Shown here piece after piece: positions 25,059-36,325 of a stretch of 64,000 nt of DNA. The notes under the pieces are model-generated. The model was not told where the DNA came from. It ran no database searches and was given only the letters and a program-made list of their open reading frames with translations. This stretch comes from Drosophila miranda (lineage: Eukaryota; Arthropoda; Insecta; Diptera; Drosophilidae), in contig NC_046674.1 of NCBI RefSeq assembly GCF_003369915.1, positions 9,176,001 to 9,240,000 on the forward strand, in the 5' to 3' direction. The position numbers and the translations under genes are program-made. The number at the start of each line of letters is the position of its first letter. Position 1 is the stretch's first letter.

Positions 25059-28000
25059 AGAAACGTGAGTGACAAACGTGGATGACAAATTGATGCATTG
25101 CCGTATTGATTGGGCGACTGACTGGCTTTGACAGTGCCTGCCACTGTGCCACTGTGCCACTGTGGCAGTGTGGCCGACGCCTTGGCTGAATGTCAAGTCG
25201 CAGCAATGAAACGAAATTCGTTTGTTGCTTTTTTTGTTGATTTATTTTTCGTTTGTATTTTATTGATCGATTGTTAGGTATTTGATTGTGTCCGTGTGTC
25301 CGTGAGTGTGTGTGTGTGTGCGTGTGTGAGGGAGTGTCTATGTGTGTGTCGCGGGGGTGTGCCCAAGCCGGTGCCAGGAGCCAGCACAATTGCCGTTAGC
25401 GCAGCGATGGAGCCACCGCCACTTTTATTTATTACGCATACGTCACGTGGTCTGCACAAAACTAAAAAAGAAAGCGAAAAAGAGCTAGGAGGATGCCAGG
25501 GGGCTGCCATTGGGTGAACTTGCAACATTTTTTCCCTTGCACTCACAGCTTGCAAAAGTTTTTTCCAAAGGGAAATCAACTGAAATCTGAGGGGATGTCC
25601 ATGCGATGCCAAAGGGAAACAAAAAACAATATAAAACTAAACACGCGCGCGTCACCAAGACGCAGTTTGTCCTTGGACAGTCATCTCCCCCCACCCACCC
25701 CCCCCCCTCTACCGCATCACCCTCTGCTCCCCTATTTGACGAGGCAAAATTGGCCCAAATAAAAGCATTGCGTATACGACATGTTGTACGGCATTTCACA
25801 TTCCACCCAGTCGAATGGAGTGACTTCTTTCCGTTTATGGCCACAGCAGCGGGTGGCACGTGAATTTCAGTTTCAGAGCCAATCACGCACCACCCCCCAC
25901 AGACAGCTGTCAGGGGCATTTTCCAGGAAAATTGGTTGGGTTTTTTTCTTTTGGTTTTTATTGCATTCCTTATGTAGTGCTGGGAAAACTGTTGCGTTCT
26001 CCCTCTAACTAATTGCACTTTCGCCTGCAGGCATTTGGTCTGACGAAAAGTTTGTGGCCAAAAGTTTTTCAGTTTTTGGAAAAGCAACAGGCTGACTAGC
26101 TGCAGGGGCGACTGGCGACTGGTGACTGGCAACTGGCGGAAAGTTATTAAGCTACCGAGTGACAGGAGCTGCCAGGTCCCAGCCCCAGCCCCAGCAAGGC
26201 CGAAAAAATCCTGCCATATGCGGCATTTGACATGCGTAAGCATAAATTATGCATTGCCTGACCCCGCCATCCCCGCGCCTCCCAGGAGATGCACTGAGCG
26301 AAACAAGTAAATACTATAAATAAAAGAGAAAAAGCAAAGCCAGGCATAGGTCTCTGTGCCTGGCGCCAAGGTGAGGTCATGCTTATATAAAGACAGACCC
26401 ACGTGGATGGTGATGGTGATGGTGATGGTGACGATGATGACGTGGCACCCATCCGCAGCAGCCTTGCCACATTCCGCCCTCAGGTCCCTTCTGTCGAGAA
26501 GCCTGCCAAGAGTCTGCCACTGCCAACGTCATCAAATGGGTATCCTTCTTCAGCCTGCAACTCGCCTTGGCCTTTGTTGCGATGTTCCGCAATTTGTTTC
26601 ACACATACATACATACAGAAACGTATATATATGTACATGTACGTCCGCCCCCCCCAAAAGGTATATTTATAGGAACTGAAAGCTCTGGTTTCGCTTCTAC
26701 TTTTCACACCCTACCACCTGTCCTGCCTGGCCGCCAGCCCGCCATTTGAATATAATTTTATGGGCCTCCCGACCCCATCCGACCGATAGGACGCTGTGTC
26801 ACAGTCGATGGATGTGGATATGGATATGGATATGGATGTGGATGTGGATGTGCTTCTGGTTCTGGGGTGCCATTTGTGTCTGCTGTGCGGTGGCATAAAC
26901 ACGCATGGGAATACATATTTTATGGGCTTTCGCTGAAAAAAAATCCACAAAACGGGAAATGGGCACGCACACACTCACACACACACAGGTCTCGCTCACA
27001 TATGCACACACATACAGTGCGTTTCGGAAAAGTAGAGCAGCAGATAGTTGTATTATCTGCTGACTATGGCGGGTAAAAGGTGAAAGGAGAATTAAGCCCG
27101 ATGAAAGTGTGTCATGCCAGCCAGGAGTTTAATTCGAATGGATTCGGAGTACATTCAGCAAGGATAAGGTCTACATTATGCCTGTACCCCTCTTTTAGAT
27201 ACTATCCCTTGGACTCCTTGAATGTCCTTCCCTCGAATCTCACTCTTTCGGTCAGAGCTCGACAGGATATAAAGACCTTTGGCTGGCAGGCCACCGTTTT
27301 ATTTTTAATTATGCCACGCTCTCATAATGAGCAGCGTGCCCCAGTGGCAATCAAAATCTCATCAGGCCGTTAGCCGACAAAGAGCCGTACGCCGCCATTC
27401 ACTCGGTTCTCGCTTCTTCTCCTTCCCGTTCCCGTTCCCGTTCGCTCTTCAAAGAACAATGAAATTATTTACATAATTAATCACATGCATGGGCTTATTG
27501 ATTATCCTTTCCTTCGAAGAAAAGCCCCCGCTTTTGCTCTCTCTTTCCTTGGGTGTGTGTGTGGCAGGGTTCGCTGAACCCATTTTCCATTCCTCATGCG
27601 GATGGGTCGGAGTTCGACTCGGGGTCCCTCATTATGTGGATACAAATCGACGGCTCCGGCTCCGGCTACGGCTACGGCTACGGCTCCGGCTTTGGATAAG
27701 TTCCCGGCAATAACACTTATTTTGCTGTAATTGCTGTAACGGACGTCGTCGCCGAGTTGATTGGAGTTGGTTCATGGGTCAGGAAGCCAGGAAGCCAGGA
27801 AGTCATTTGCACAAATGACGTTTCCCCCGCACCCCACCGTGCCCAGACCGTGCCGTCATCAACTGCAGGTGGCGCTTATGTAATCAGTTGTTCTCCTACG
27901 GTAGGGGAGCTTTTCCAAGCTAATGCAATTCATTGATATTTATCACCTGGCCACCGCAGTGCCAGTGGCTGGCTGACTGACTGTCGAACCCAAAGCGACG

Positions 28001-28952
28001 TGCCCCGTTAGCGTTAATTAAATTACCAAGTTCCGAGTGAAAGAGATAGCGAGTGAGTGAGTGAGTGAGACAGATGACAACTTAAATGACAAACTTGTTA
28101 CCTCACACAATGCCACACCTACCCGCCCCTCGCATCAGCAGCGGCCGTTACACATAGCCCTTATGGCCACCTCTTGCTGATTTCTAATGGCCTCTGATAA
28201 TGTAATGGTGTGCCTGTGCCTGTGTTTGTGTTTGTGTCTGCGTAGAAAATGGCAGGATGACGTCGTAAATGATGCTGATGGGCGCTGATTTGCGGAGGAG
28301 GGAGTTGGCGGGAGTAGAAGGATGGATATTCTTGGATGGAATGGGCGGAACTACAGCTGCTGATCGATTGGCGAAGGGAAGGCCATAACTAACAGACAAA
28401 GAAAGAATGGTTTTACAGATTTATGCAGGCAATTGCTAGAAGTTTTATATAAATAACGATACATATACGATACGATTATCCAAAATGTAAGATATACATA
28501 TGTATATATATATTTTTTTGTCAAGTGTAGACCCAAAATGGAGGAAGTTCTTGTCGATGCCGCACTTGACACTGCCATTGTCAGAGGAGGCGGGTGCGGA
28601 GGCGGACATAGTTTGAGCAGCGGCGCCGTGACAGCGATGGCTCTCAAACTGTGTCAAGTGTGCCGCCAGCCAAAGTGGGTCAATGCAGCAGGACGATAGA
28701 ACGAGAGGGACAGAGTGGGAAGGGACGTTGGGCATGGGTGGCAGGCAAGTGGCAGGGGAGGGGCACGGGCAGGGGCAGGGGCAGGGCAGGATAAGCACGC
28801 TTATGTAAAGCGTTTGTGCAGCTAAAAGGCTTTTGCCGCCTGCCACTCGTACTCGTATGTGGTAATAATTTATTGATTAGCTCTGGAATGGGGATAGGGG
28901 ACTACTTCTACAGTTCCCAAGCATTCAAATTGGTTCCCTTTTGTCCTTTCAG

Positions 28953-30259
28953 ATGCGCACAATTAGCTTAAACTGACACAAGGATGACGAGGGACAAGAA
29001 CGATGCCTAAAACCACAGCCAGAATTTACAGAATTAAGCAAATGGATAATCAGATGAATAACCAAACAGCGAACGGATAAAACGGATAACGCGGACAAAA
29101 CGCAACCAGCAAAAACTACGAAACATTTTAACAACTTTAATAGCTCGTACTCGTAAATGTGGCACACATCAGATCAACATTCAGCATCTCACATCCAACA
29201 TCAGAAAGGAGCCTTACAAAACACCAAAGCAACATTTGTGCTGTGCTTAAATTATAGTCAACAATCAAACAACAAATTAACTACAAATTAAAGAAGAACG
29301 AACGATTGAACGATTGAACGAACGAACGAACAGCCAGACATCAATGCGCGTAATTATTAAAATTATAAAATTAATTAACAAAGATATATACTAAATAATC
29401 ATTATTCTTCCAATTTCGAGTAAATCGAATCGATATTTAAAGTTAGTAGCAAATTAATTACCAAAACATAAACTTAAATAACAAGTTCGTTAAAGCCTTT
29501 GCGATTCAAGTTAGGGCATACAAAAAGAGAGAGAGAAAACAAAACAGAGTTGTGAATCTTAAAGAAAAAGAGAACCAAAGCAGAACAGAACCGTTGAACA
29601 GAACAAAACAGAACATACATAGAGAGTACATAATAAATTGTACGCAATTAGTAGGTTTTAAATCCAGAGACATTTTAATCAAAACTTTTAAACGAGCTTC
29701 AAACACACTCCTCTCAAGACATGCCCCACAGAAACCACACACGAGCCGAACATTATCCTTAACCTTAACCAGAGCCAGAGCCAGAGCCAGCCCACGGCTA
29801 CGGTTACGGCTACGGCTACTACAGGAGGGTTGTAATAGAAACACAACACGAGGCAGGCCAGGCAGGCAAGGCAGCCCAAATAACAAGAACAATCAAATTA
29901 CACACACAATCGGCCCGTGTGCCGACTGTGGCGCCGTTTGGCTCTGTGCCAGCGCCTAAATTTATACAAATTTGGACCTCCAAGGCGCCCAGTGGCATAC
30001 AAGGACAGCGACGACCTTCGCGTGTGCAAGCGTCGGCGGTTGCACAATAAAGGACGCCACTCACACACACACACACAGACACAGACACACCCACGAACAC
30101 ACTTAGACACACAGAGTAACACATACCCTTAGACATATATAGGAAACCCCTACCCCCTCCACCGAGAGTAGACTTCATATGGGTGGCCGCCATGACCGGA
30201 AGTGAGCTACGGTCACGTCCACTGGCCTTTGCATAACAATCAGCAGCAGAAGCAGCAGA

Positions 30260-30290
<31 letters not shown>

Positions 30291-30364
30291 GGAAGAACAT
30301 CCGAAAGGGAGGGAGAGAAAAGCCAACCTTGAGGGAAAACTTTCACTCGCTGTGGCTGGCAAAA
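28953..30364 (+). other. Putative long 5' leader exon of the GPCR gene
   Basis: A strong acceptor (CCCTTTTGTCCTTTCAG, ending at 28952) is followed by about 1.4 kb of A-rich, CAACA/GAAC-repetitive sequence of the kind seen in fly leaders. It runs without a convincing donor up to the GPCR start codon at 30365. Many short upstream ATGs are present, so translation of the receptor would need reinitiation, leaky scanning or further splicing. Confidence 0.35.
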
Positions 30365-31737
30365 ATGCAGGAAATGAGCTACCTGCAGGATAATTCCAAA
30401 GTGGAGGCCCTCACCAAAGCCGTGCTCATCTCCATACTGGGCGTGGCGATAGTGCTCTCCAATCTCCTCATCATTGCCACCTATGCCAATTTCAAGGGTG
30501 CGTAGGCTGAAGAAGCCTCGAATCGAATCACAGATTAATTGTGTGTCCATTTCCCATTTCCCATTTCCCGTGCAGGTCCCACAGAGGTTATCAATTACTA
30601 TCTGCTGTCCCTGGCCATAGCCGATCTGCTATGCGGCCTCCTGGTTGTGCCGTTCTCCGTGTATCCCGCCCTCACGGGCGAGTGGATGTACGGGGACATA
30701 CTTTGCCGCTTCACGGGCTACCTGGAGGTGACCCTTTGGGCGGTGTCCGTATACACATTCATGTGGATATCGGTGGATCGCTATCTGGCGGTGCGCAAGC
30801 CCCTGCGCTATGAGACGGTGCAGACAAAAACGCGGTAAGTGATTGTCGGACGACGCTCCAAATTGTTTTCTATACCCTTGCAGAGGACCCTCTATACCCT
30901 CTATATAGGATCACCATAATTTCAGATCAGATCTGTCTGCAAGGGTATTTAGCACTCGTTTCTTCTTTCCTCTAGAATCTAGGTGGCAGTGTCTCGCTGT
31001 TCTCTCTCTCTCTCTATCGTAATCGTGGTATTATTATTTTCTTTAAAAGTTTACATTGCAGTTGTACTCGTATCGCCTGGGATTCGCTCCGTTTTAAGGT
31101 CTCGATATTCACACACAGTATTTCCCTTTTTCTCGCCTTCTTGTGTATCTGTTTCTGTAGCTGCCAGTGCTGGATGGTGTTCACCTGGATATCCGCTGGA
31201 CTGCTGTGCTGCCCGCCCATTCTGGGCTACACGAAGCCGATCGAGAACAATCTATCGCACATCTGCATGCTGGACTGGGGCAACATGGCGGCGTACAGTG
31301 CCACACTGGCGATATTAGTTTTAGGTCCCAGCCTCATATCGATCGTACACAACTACGGCTATATCTTTGTAATGATGCGTAAAATAAGATCGGGCGAGCC
31401 AATACACGATAAAGAATATGCAACTGCTCTGGCTGAAAATTTGTCAAACCCTAGTCATATGATGTCATTCGCATTAGTCTTTGCATTCTGGATGTCCTGG
31501 CTGCCATGGATCTCAGTGAGGCTGTATGAGGTGGTCACGGGCGACGTTATCCAAAGTACTCTTATCAATTTCGCAGTCGTTTGGATTGGCATATTGAATT
31601 CATTTTGGAAAATTCTGATCATGACCAGTATGTCGCCGCAATTTCGTATCGCTTTGAGAGTATTTTGCTTAACCATTTGTTGTAAGACTAAGGGCCGTTT
31701 GCAAGCTGAGCTAATCGGGTTGGACCCAGATGACTAG
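30365..31737 (+). CDS. Orphan rhodopsin-class GPCR (amine-receptor-like), three coding exons
   Basis: Exons 30365-30497, 30576-30834 and 31161-31737 join in frame (donors GTGCGT and GTAAGT; acceptors CCGTGCAG and TTCTGTAG) to give 322 residues. Seven hydrophobic segments are visible. Class A landmarks: N in TM1 (LSNLLI), LAIAD in TM2, Cys at the start of TM3 (ILCRF), DRY at its end (SVDRYLAV), WLP in TM6. The intracellular loop between TM5 and TM6 is short (about 30 residues). Counting back 17 residues from the Asp of DRY gives Glu at position 3.32, where aminergic receptors have Asp. TM7 reads NSFWK in place of NPxxY, and TM6 has Ser in place of the Cys of CWxP. The tail is short, with CLTICC as a possible palmitoylation site. 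It acts in the plasma membrane; the ligand is unknown. The closest vertebrate relatives may be GPR21/GPR52-like orphans, but that is from memory and unchecked. Confidence 0.88.
30871..30950. repeat. Short palindromic repeat remnant in GPCR intron 2
   Basis: TATACCCTTGCAGAGG at the left and CTGCAAGGGTATTTA at the right are inverted copies. This is the terminal motif of the TTATACCC...GGGTATAA repeats seen elsewhere in the window. It lies in the 326-base intron 30835-31160. Confidence 0.45.
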
Positions 31738-33480
31738 AGTTAGATTTAGATTTTCATTACCTCAAATCCCTATGCCCCCGTTCAAATATCCCCCCAAAAC
31801 AAAAAACAAAACCCCCATCCCGAAATCCCTTTAAAGCAAACTTAAAAATTCCCGCAAGTAAAATTGGTTGTAATTGCATCTTGAGCCATCTCTCTATCTC
31901 TGTCTCTGTCCAAGTCTATGTCTCTGAAAATAAACAGAACAGTACAGAACTGAACAGAACAGAAATACACACACTCTTTCCTTACTTGCTGTTTGCCATA
32001 TAGTTGCATATTTACGAAGGCCCGTTTGGCAATACGTGACATAATGAAATGAATGCCAACACTCCACTTCACTCCACTCACTCGAACAACAGTCACAGTC
32101 ACAGTCACAGCCACAGTCACAGCACCACTCAGCCATTGAGCCACTGAGTCAATCAGCCACTCAACCACCACACAGCCATAGACACCACACAGCCATAGAC
32201 AGCACACAGACAAAAGTTGAAAGACATTTTCATACCTACTCGTATATCCTAGTCGGTAAGCTAGACTAAGAGTTTTTAGCGGTATCTAATTATGATTGAT
32301 TAATTGACTAATGCATTGATTGATTGATTGACCGATTATTATGTATTGTGTATTTATGAGCTTAATACGTATATATATACATATATATACACCTACATAT
32401 GCCTAAGTATATTCGATTCGATTCGATTGGATTGACTTATCTCTACTATATACATAGATCCAAACCACGCCCCTAGTTTAGCAACGATTCTAATTCCGAT
32501 CGTAGACGAGAGACAATTCACAATTCAGGAAACGGCTAGCAGCACTTCCGTTTCCGGTTTACAGTTCAACTAGAGTTTTGCTAACCAAAAATCATAGCGC
32601 TACTTACTACTATGTAAATCTGTCGAGATTAGAGATTCGATTATTTAAAGCGTACTCGTATTGTATGCAAAAGTTCTACAAGAAAACAAAAACAATACAA
32701 AAACCACATAAGAAGTAAAGAACCTTTTTCAAAGTCCATATTAAGTAGCATTTAGTATTTTACAAAAATCATGTAGAGTTTATTCAAACAATTTGCCAAA
32801 CAATGCCGAAAAGAGTTCAGAAAAACCTTTCAATTCAAATATATTCGCACGCTTCGAGAACAAAAACCAAATGCGAATAGAAAAGCCAACCAAAAATAAC
32901 AAAAAAACGCCCAGAAATTAAACGATCCTAGAACGAATGGCAAAATTTGATTCAGTAAAATCCCCAACAAAAAAACAAAAACATTTCCAATAGTTCGTAG
33001 AAAATAATAAATAAATAATTAAATAATATAGATAACTAAAATCGGGGGGCTAGTAAGAATCGTAACGTATGTAAATGTAAGCTAGAGGCAAGTTTCGGTC
33101 ATGGTTAGGGTACATCTTGATTTGGCCGTGCTCAGGGGCGCACCTCTGGCCGGGGGCCCAACAGACTGTTGCGATTTTGCCTAGTTCCCTTAGTGGGTTA
33201 AATTCAGTTTCCTCGCCCTGGCCGGCGATGCGCCCCTGGGCGACCATGGAGTGTTTGTTGTTAATTATTATCCGCAAACATGCCAACAAACAAAAAAAAA
33301 AAAAAACCAAAACAAACATTGTGTATATTCTGTTGTACATTTAAATTTATGTTATTTAATTTTACCTCAAAAATAGGAAGATGTTATCGATTTGTATATG
33401 TACGAAAATTGTTAGAGCTATTTAAGCAGCTAGTGATGGAAGGGCATTGAAACGTATAAATAATGAATGCAGTTAATAAA
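31738..33480 (+). other. Probable GPCR 3' UTR
   Basis: A-rich non-coding sequence follows the receptor stop codon. It contains CAGTCA repeats near 32085-32120 and several AATAAA-like words; the last good candidate signal is AATAAA at 33475-33480, followed by an A run. I see no other gene in it. Confidence 0.4.
33475..33480 (+). terminator. Candidate polyadenylation signal for the GPCR mRNA
   Basis: AATAAA is followed immediately by TG and an A-run. Other AATAAA words occur upstream (for example near 33008), so alternative 3' ends are possible. Confidence 0.3.
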
Positions 33481-34258
33481 TGAAAAAAAAAATGATATTG
33501 TATGAATATTTCACTTTTGACTTTCAAATTTCTGTTTTGAACCGTTGAACCATACGTCAAATGGAAGGCGGTTCCTTTTTTTTAATTTCTAATCTACACT
33601 TTTTAGCTTACGATTGGCATTGGTTGAAAAAAAGCTGAATGATTTTCCTCTGAGATTCAGTGGTTTCTTATTCTTACCTCTAATTTTTTACATTTGGGCG
33701 ATTTGGCGACCATTGGAGGTATTTGAACGAGTCCTTGTTCAAAAAAGATTACCAAATGTTCAAATCTTATAGAAAATTATAAAATTATTCAAATTAAAAT
33801 GTTTTTCTTTTGAAAATCGCAATGGAAAAACTCTTAGAGCAGCAGTAAACTCAAAAGTTGTTGCTCTGCCAACAATTAAGTCCAGCACTGTACATATGCA
33901 CACATCATGCTTGAATCTATACATACTCGTATGTACATATACAAAATAGCATATTTCTTTCGCTCTGGCATAGATTGCACGCGCGCATTTCAAAAATTAC
34001 ATAAAATCAGTAATCGTAATCATAATCGATGAAACACAAAATAACATTCATATAATAATAATTCTTACGGAATCAATGGTATCGTAACTGATTTAATCAA
34101 TGTAAAAATTAGCTAAAATATATCGATAGGTCGATGTGTTCAAGCGCTGCGAACTTCACAAGCTTACTGTGCGATTACTCAAGTGATTCGCTACATGACA
34201 TTTTTCCCTAACTAGAAAAAATCCAATAAAAGCAAGTGGCTAAAATAAGCCAGTCAGG
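33481..34258. other. Intergenic region
   Basis: AT-rich, no coding signal and no recognisable repeat structure on reading. Confidence 0.5.
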
Positions 34259-34480
34259 TAGAAAATTGATTCATAAATCGTATAAAATTATTTGGGCGAA
34301 GCTAAATGTTCTATCTAGCTAGTAATATCCCAGGGAATATAAAAATTGGGGAATATGTACGATGGAACTTGGATAATTCGTCAGTATTTTTGCGGTATAT
34401 TTTGAAAATGAGACCGTATATTTTGATGTATTTCTGAGGGTGTGACGGTATATTTGAACGATAAATCCGCGGTCACACTG
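34259..34480 (+). promoter_or_regulatory. Promoter-region repeat, copy A (upstream of the RNA methyltransferase)
   Basis: About 220 bases are clearly homologous to 43270-43470 (same strand) and, in the distal part, to the complement of 47014-47125. Shared words with copy B include GCTAAATGTTCTATCTAGCT, GGAATATGTACGATGGAAC, GGATAATTCGTCAG and ATTTTGAAAATGAGAC. Several GGTATATTT words resemble Ohler Motif 6, and the segment ends with a perfect Motif 1. It stands where the promoter of the methyltransferase gene is expected, although a LINE now separates it from the coding exon. Confidence 0.7.
34470..34480 (+). promoter_or_regulatory. Ohler Motif 1 (M1BP site)
   Basis: CGGTCACACTG is an exact match to YGGTCACACTR, the fly housekeeping core-promoter Motif 1 that normally sits close to the start site. 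The LINE insertion begins 61 bases downstream. Confidence 0.75.
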
Positions 34481-34528
34481 ATTGTGACGTAGACGTTGGC
34501 CCACAGGGCGCCCGCAAACAACAGAAAT

Positions 34529-34540
34529 ATAAACAACATA
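34529..34540. repeat. LINE target-site duplication, left copy
   Basis: ATAAACAACATA is repeated exactly at 39942-39953, immediately after the poly-A tail of the LINE. Confidence 0.85.
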
Positions 34541-34807
34541 CAATAGAGGTTGTTCAACACTGGTATGGCGCGTACCTAAAATTGTTTGCGGAAGGAAAAA
34601 ATTAACATATTTCAAGACGTTCGCTGATAGTTTTAATCAAAAAGACATTTTCCGAAGCTTCTGGGGGTGCCTCACACGCCTACGAAGACGGCGCGAAGAA
34701 ATTCCCAAAGCTTCATCAATTAAGTCGAAAAACCTGGAATTTACTGCATGGCGTTCCGGAATAACTCTTAAAACGGCTCTTGGAACTCCGTCTGGACCCT
34801 GAGAAGC

Positions 34808-36325
34808 ATGGCAAGCATAGGAAAGACAAGGATGGCCACGGAGAAGGCGACGGGAGTTAAAATTCGCATGGAAACGCTGAAAAAAAGGGAAGGAGAAGCT
34901 AAATCCGCCATGCGGGTAGGAGTAAAGATGGCGGCAAAAACGGCTCCGCAGCTTTTGGCTTCTAAACTGCTGTGCAAGAAACCAAACTTGTCGACGAACG
35001 TGTCGACAAACATGTCCACGAACACGACAACAAGCATGACATCAAACATTTCCGTGAGTACGAAAAACGGAAGTAACCGCAAAATCATCGTTAACAAGTA
35101 TTATGAGGGGCATAAAGGCCCATACATTGTTTGTATCGACAAAATGAGTGCGAATAATGCCAGAATTGCTATAAACCAGTTTGATCTATCCGATCTACTG
35201 CTGAAACAGGGCATTAGCGATATCGAGGAGGTTGCTAGAATGGGCTATGGCAGGAGCAAGATTGTGTGCGGGTCGGCGGAGTGTGCAAACGGGCTAGTGG
35301 AAAACAGTGTTTTCGCTGCTCAAGGGTACTCAACCCGAATCCTTAGGCACTTCGTCCAAAAAGCAGGGTTAATTTTTGGGATCCCCGGGCACTACTCGGA
35401 GGAACAGCTAGCGGAGCTTGTAACCTCGGATATCCCAATTGAGGAGATAGTTCGGATTACGCGAAGGGATAGAGCATCGGGGGAACGTGTACCTACTGGC
35501 AGGGTGAAACTCTGGTTCAGAGGAGAGCAGTTACCAACCAAAATCAATTTTCTATATTCTAAAGTAGAAGTGAAACCTTTTGTTCAGCTTATTCAATGTT
35601 TTAGGTGTTTTAGGTTTGGCCATCTGGCGCAACATTGCAAGAGTGGAGCGAAATGTTTCAAATGCGGACAAGATCACAGCAAAGATATTATCTGCTCAGG
35701 GCTGGTCTGTGCTAACTGCAAGGGGGAACATGCTGCCACCCACCCGCAGTGTGAGGCCAGGAAAAAAGCGTACGCCATTCAAAAGTGCATGACACTGGAA
35801 AACCTAACTAGAGCTGAGGTCAAGGCTAGATATCCGATCCTTTTTGATAGAACTTCCCCCAACCTAAGGGATCAAGGGGAATTTCCTAGACCCAGTTGGC
35901 AATCTAACCGCTCCCCTGAATTCTTAAATAACAGCTTAGAGTCCGCCAGGGAAATTCATTCTGTCACCTCTTTCGCGGAAGTGACCAAATCCAATAGGGT
36001 TGCCGCCCGGAACGCAGAGGCGGCCAAGGCAGCAGCCAACATGGCAGAGTGGAAGAACTCAATAAACTCAGACTACGTCCAAATGAGCGAGAAATTTGTG
36101 AGATCTTCATCCGTGGCATCTTCTCTGGCCCAGGATAAGCTAAACGCACTAGGAGCCAAACTCACAGCGTTCCTGATTGATCCAAACAACATAATTAAAG
36201 GGGATTCTTTAGCGAATAAATTTATTAAGGAAATTAGAGAATTTGTCAATGCTTCCAACGCAGAACTAGATAGGCGTCAGATTGCCCAAGGGATGGCAGT
36301 TGGCTCTCAAAACATCCAACAATGA
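34808..36325 (+). CDS. LINE ORF1, gag-like nucleic-acid-binding protein
   Basis: The 505-codon open frame encodes an RNA chaperone-like protein that would package the LINE transcript. The N-terminal ~80 residues are basic and Thr/Ser-rich. A central domain (about 90-255) resembles the RRM-like part of I-type ORF1 proteins. Three Cys/His knuckles follow: CFRCFRFGHLAQHC at about 264-277, then CFKCGQDHSKDIIC and CANCKGEHAATHPQC. The C-terminal third is hydrophilic and helical, Ala/Glu/Asn rich. Its stop codon overlaps the ATG that begins the ORF2 endonuclease motif (ATGA at 36322-36325), a coupling seen in several LINEs. Confidence 0.9.
   Translation: MASIGKTRMATEKATGVKIRMETLKKREGEAKSAMRVGVKMAAKTAPQLLASKLLCKKPNLSTNVSTNMSTNTTTSMTSNISVSTKNGSNRKIIVNKYYEGHKGPYIVCIDKMSANNARIAINQFDLSDLLLKQGISDIEEVARMGYGRSKIVCGSAECANGLVENSVFAAQGYSTRILRHFVQKAGLIFGIPGHYSEEQLAELVTSDIPIEEIVRITRRDRASGERVPTGRVKLWFRGEQLPTKINFLYSKVEVKPFVQLIQCFRCFRFGHLAQHCKSGAKCFKCGQDHSKDIICSGLVCANCKGEHAATHPQCEARKKAYAIQKCMTLENLTRAEVKARYPILFDRTSPNLRDQGEFPRPSWQSNRSPEFLNNSLESAREIHSVTSFAEVTKSNRVAARNAEAAKAAANMAEWKNSINSDYVQMSEKFVRSSSVASSLAQDKLNALGAKLTAFLIDPNNIIKGDSLANKFIKEIREFVNASNAELDRRQIAQGMAVGSQNIQQ

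Larger units (their letters stand above)
21619..28952. other. Probable first intron of the GPCR gene
   Basis: No coding exon supported. The stretch contains many microsatellites (CTTCTGCTGGTG 12-mers near 22943, TACGRG hexamers near 24983, GGTGAT near 26405, GGATATGGATGT near 26811-26852, CGGCTACGG near 27650-27700) and a short signal-peptide-like open frame at 22655-22864 that I treat as unproven. Boundaries come from a strong donor at 21619 and a strong acceptor at 28952. Confidence 0.4.

Noticed and set aside
24895-25389. Tyr/Pro/Ser-repeat protein-like frames
   Set aside because: They are translations of the TACGRG hexamer and GT microsatellites.
25485-26243. Minus-strand open frame of 252 codons
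   Set aside because: It has no recognisable domain, irregular composition and no splice or promoter context; likely chance in a GC-balanced stretch.
29819-30550. Minus-strand open frame of 243 codons overlapping the GPCR start
   Set aside because: It is antisense to a supported receptor exon and its leader; the Ala/Cys/Val-rich parts are translations of CAG and CA repeats.
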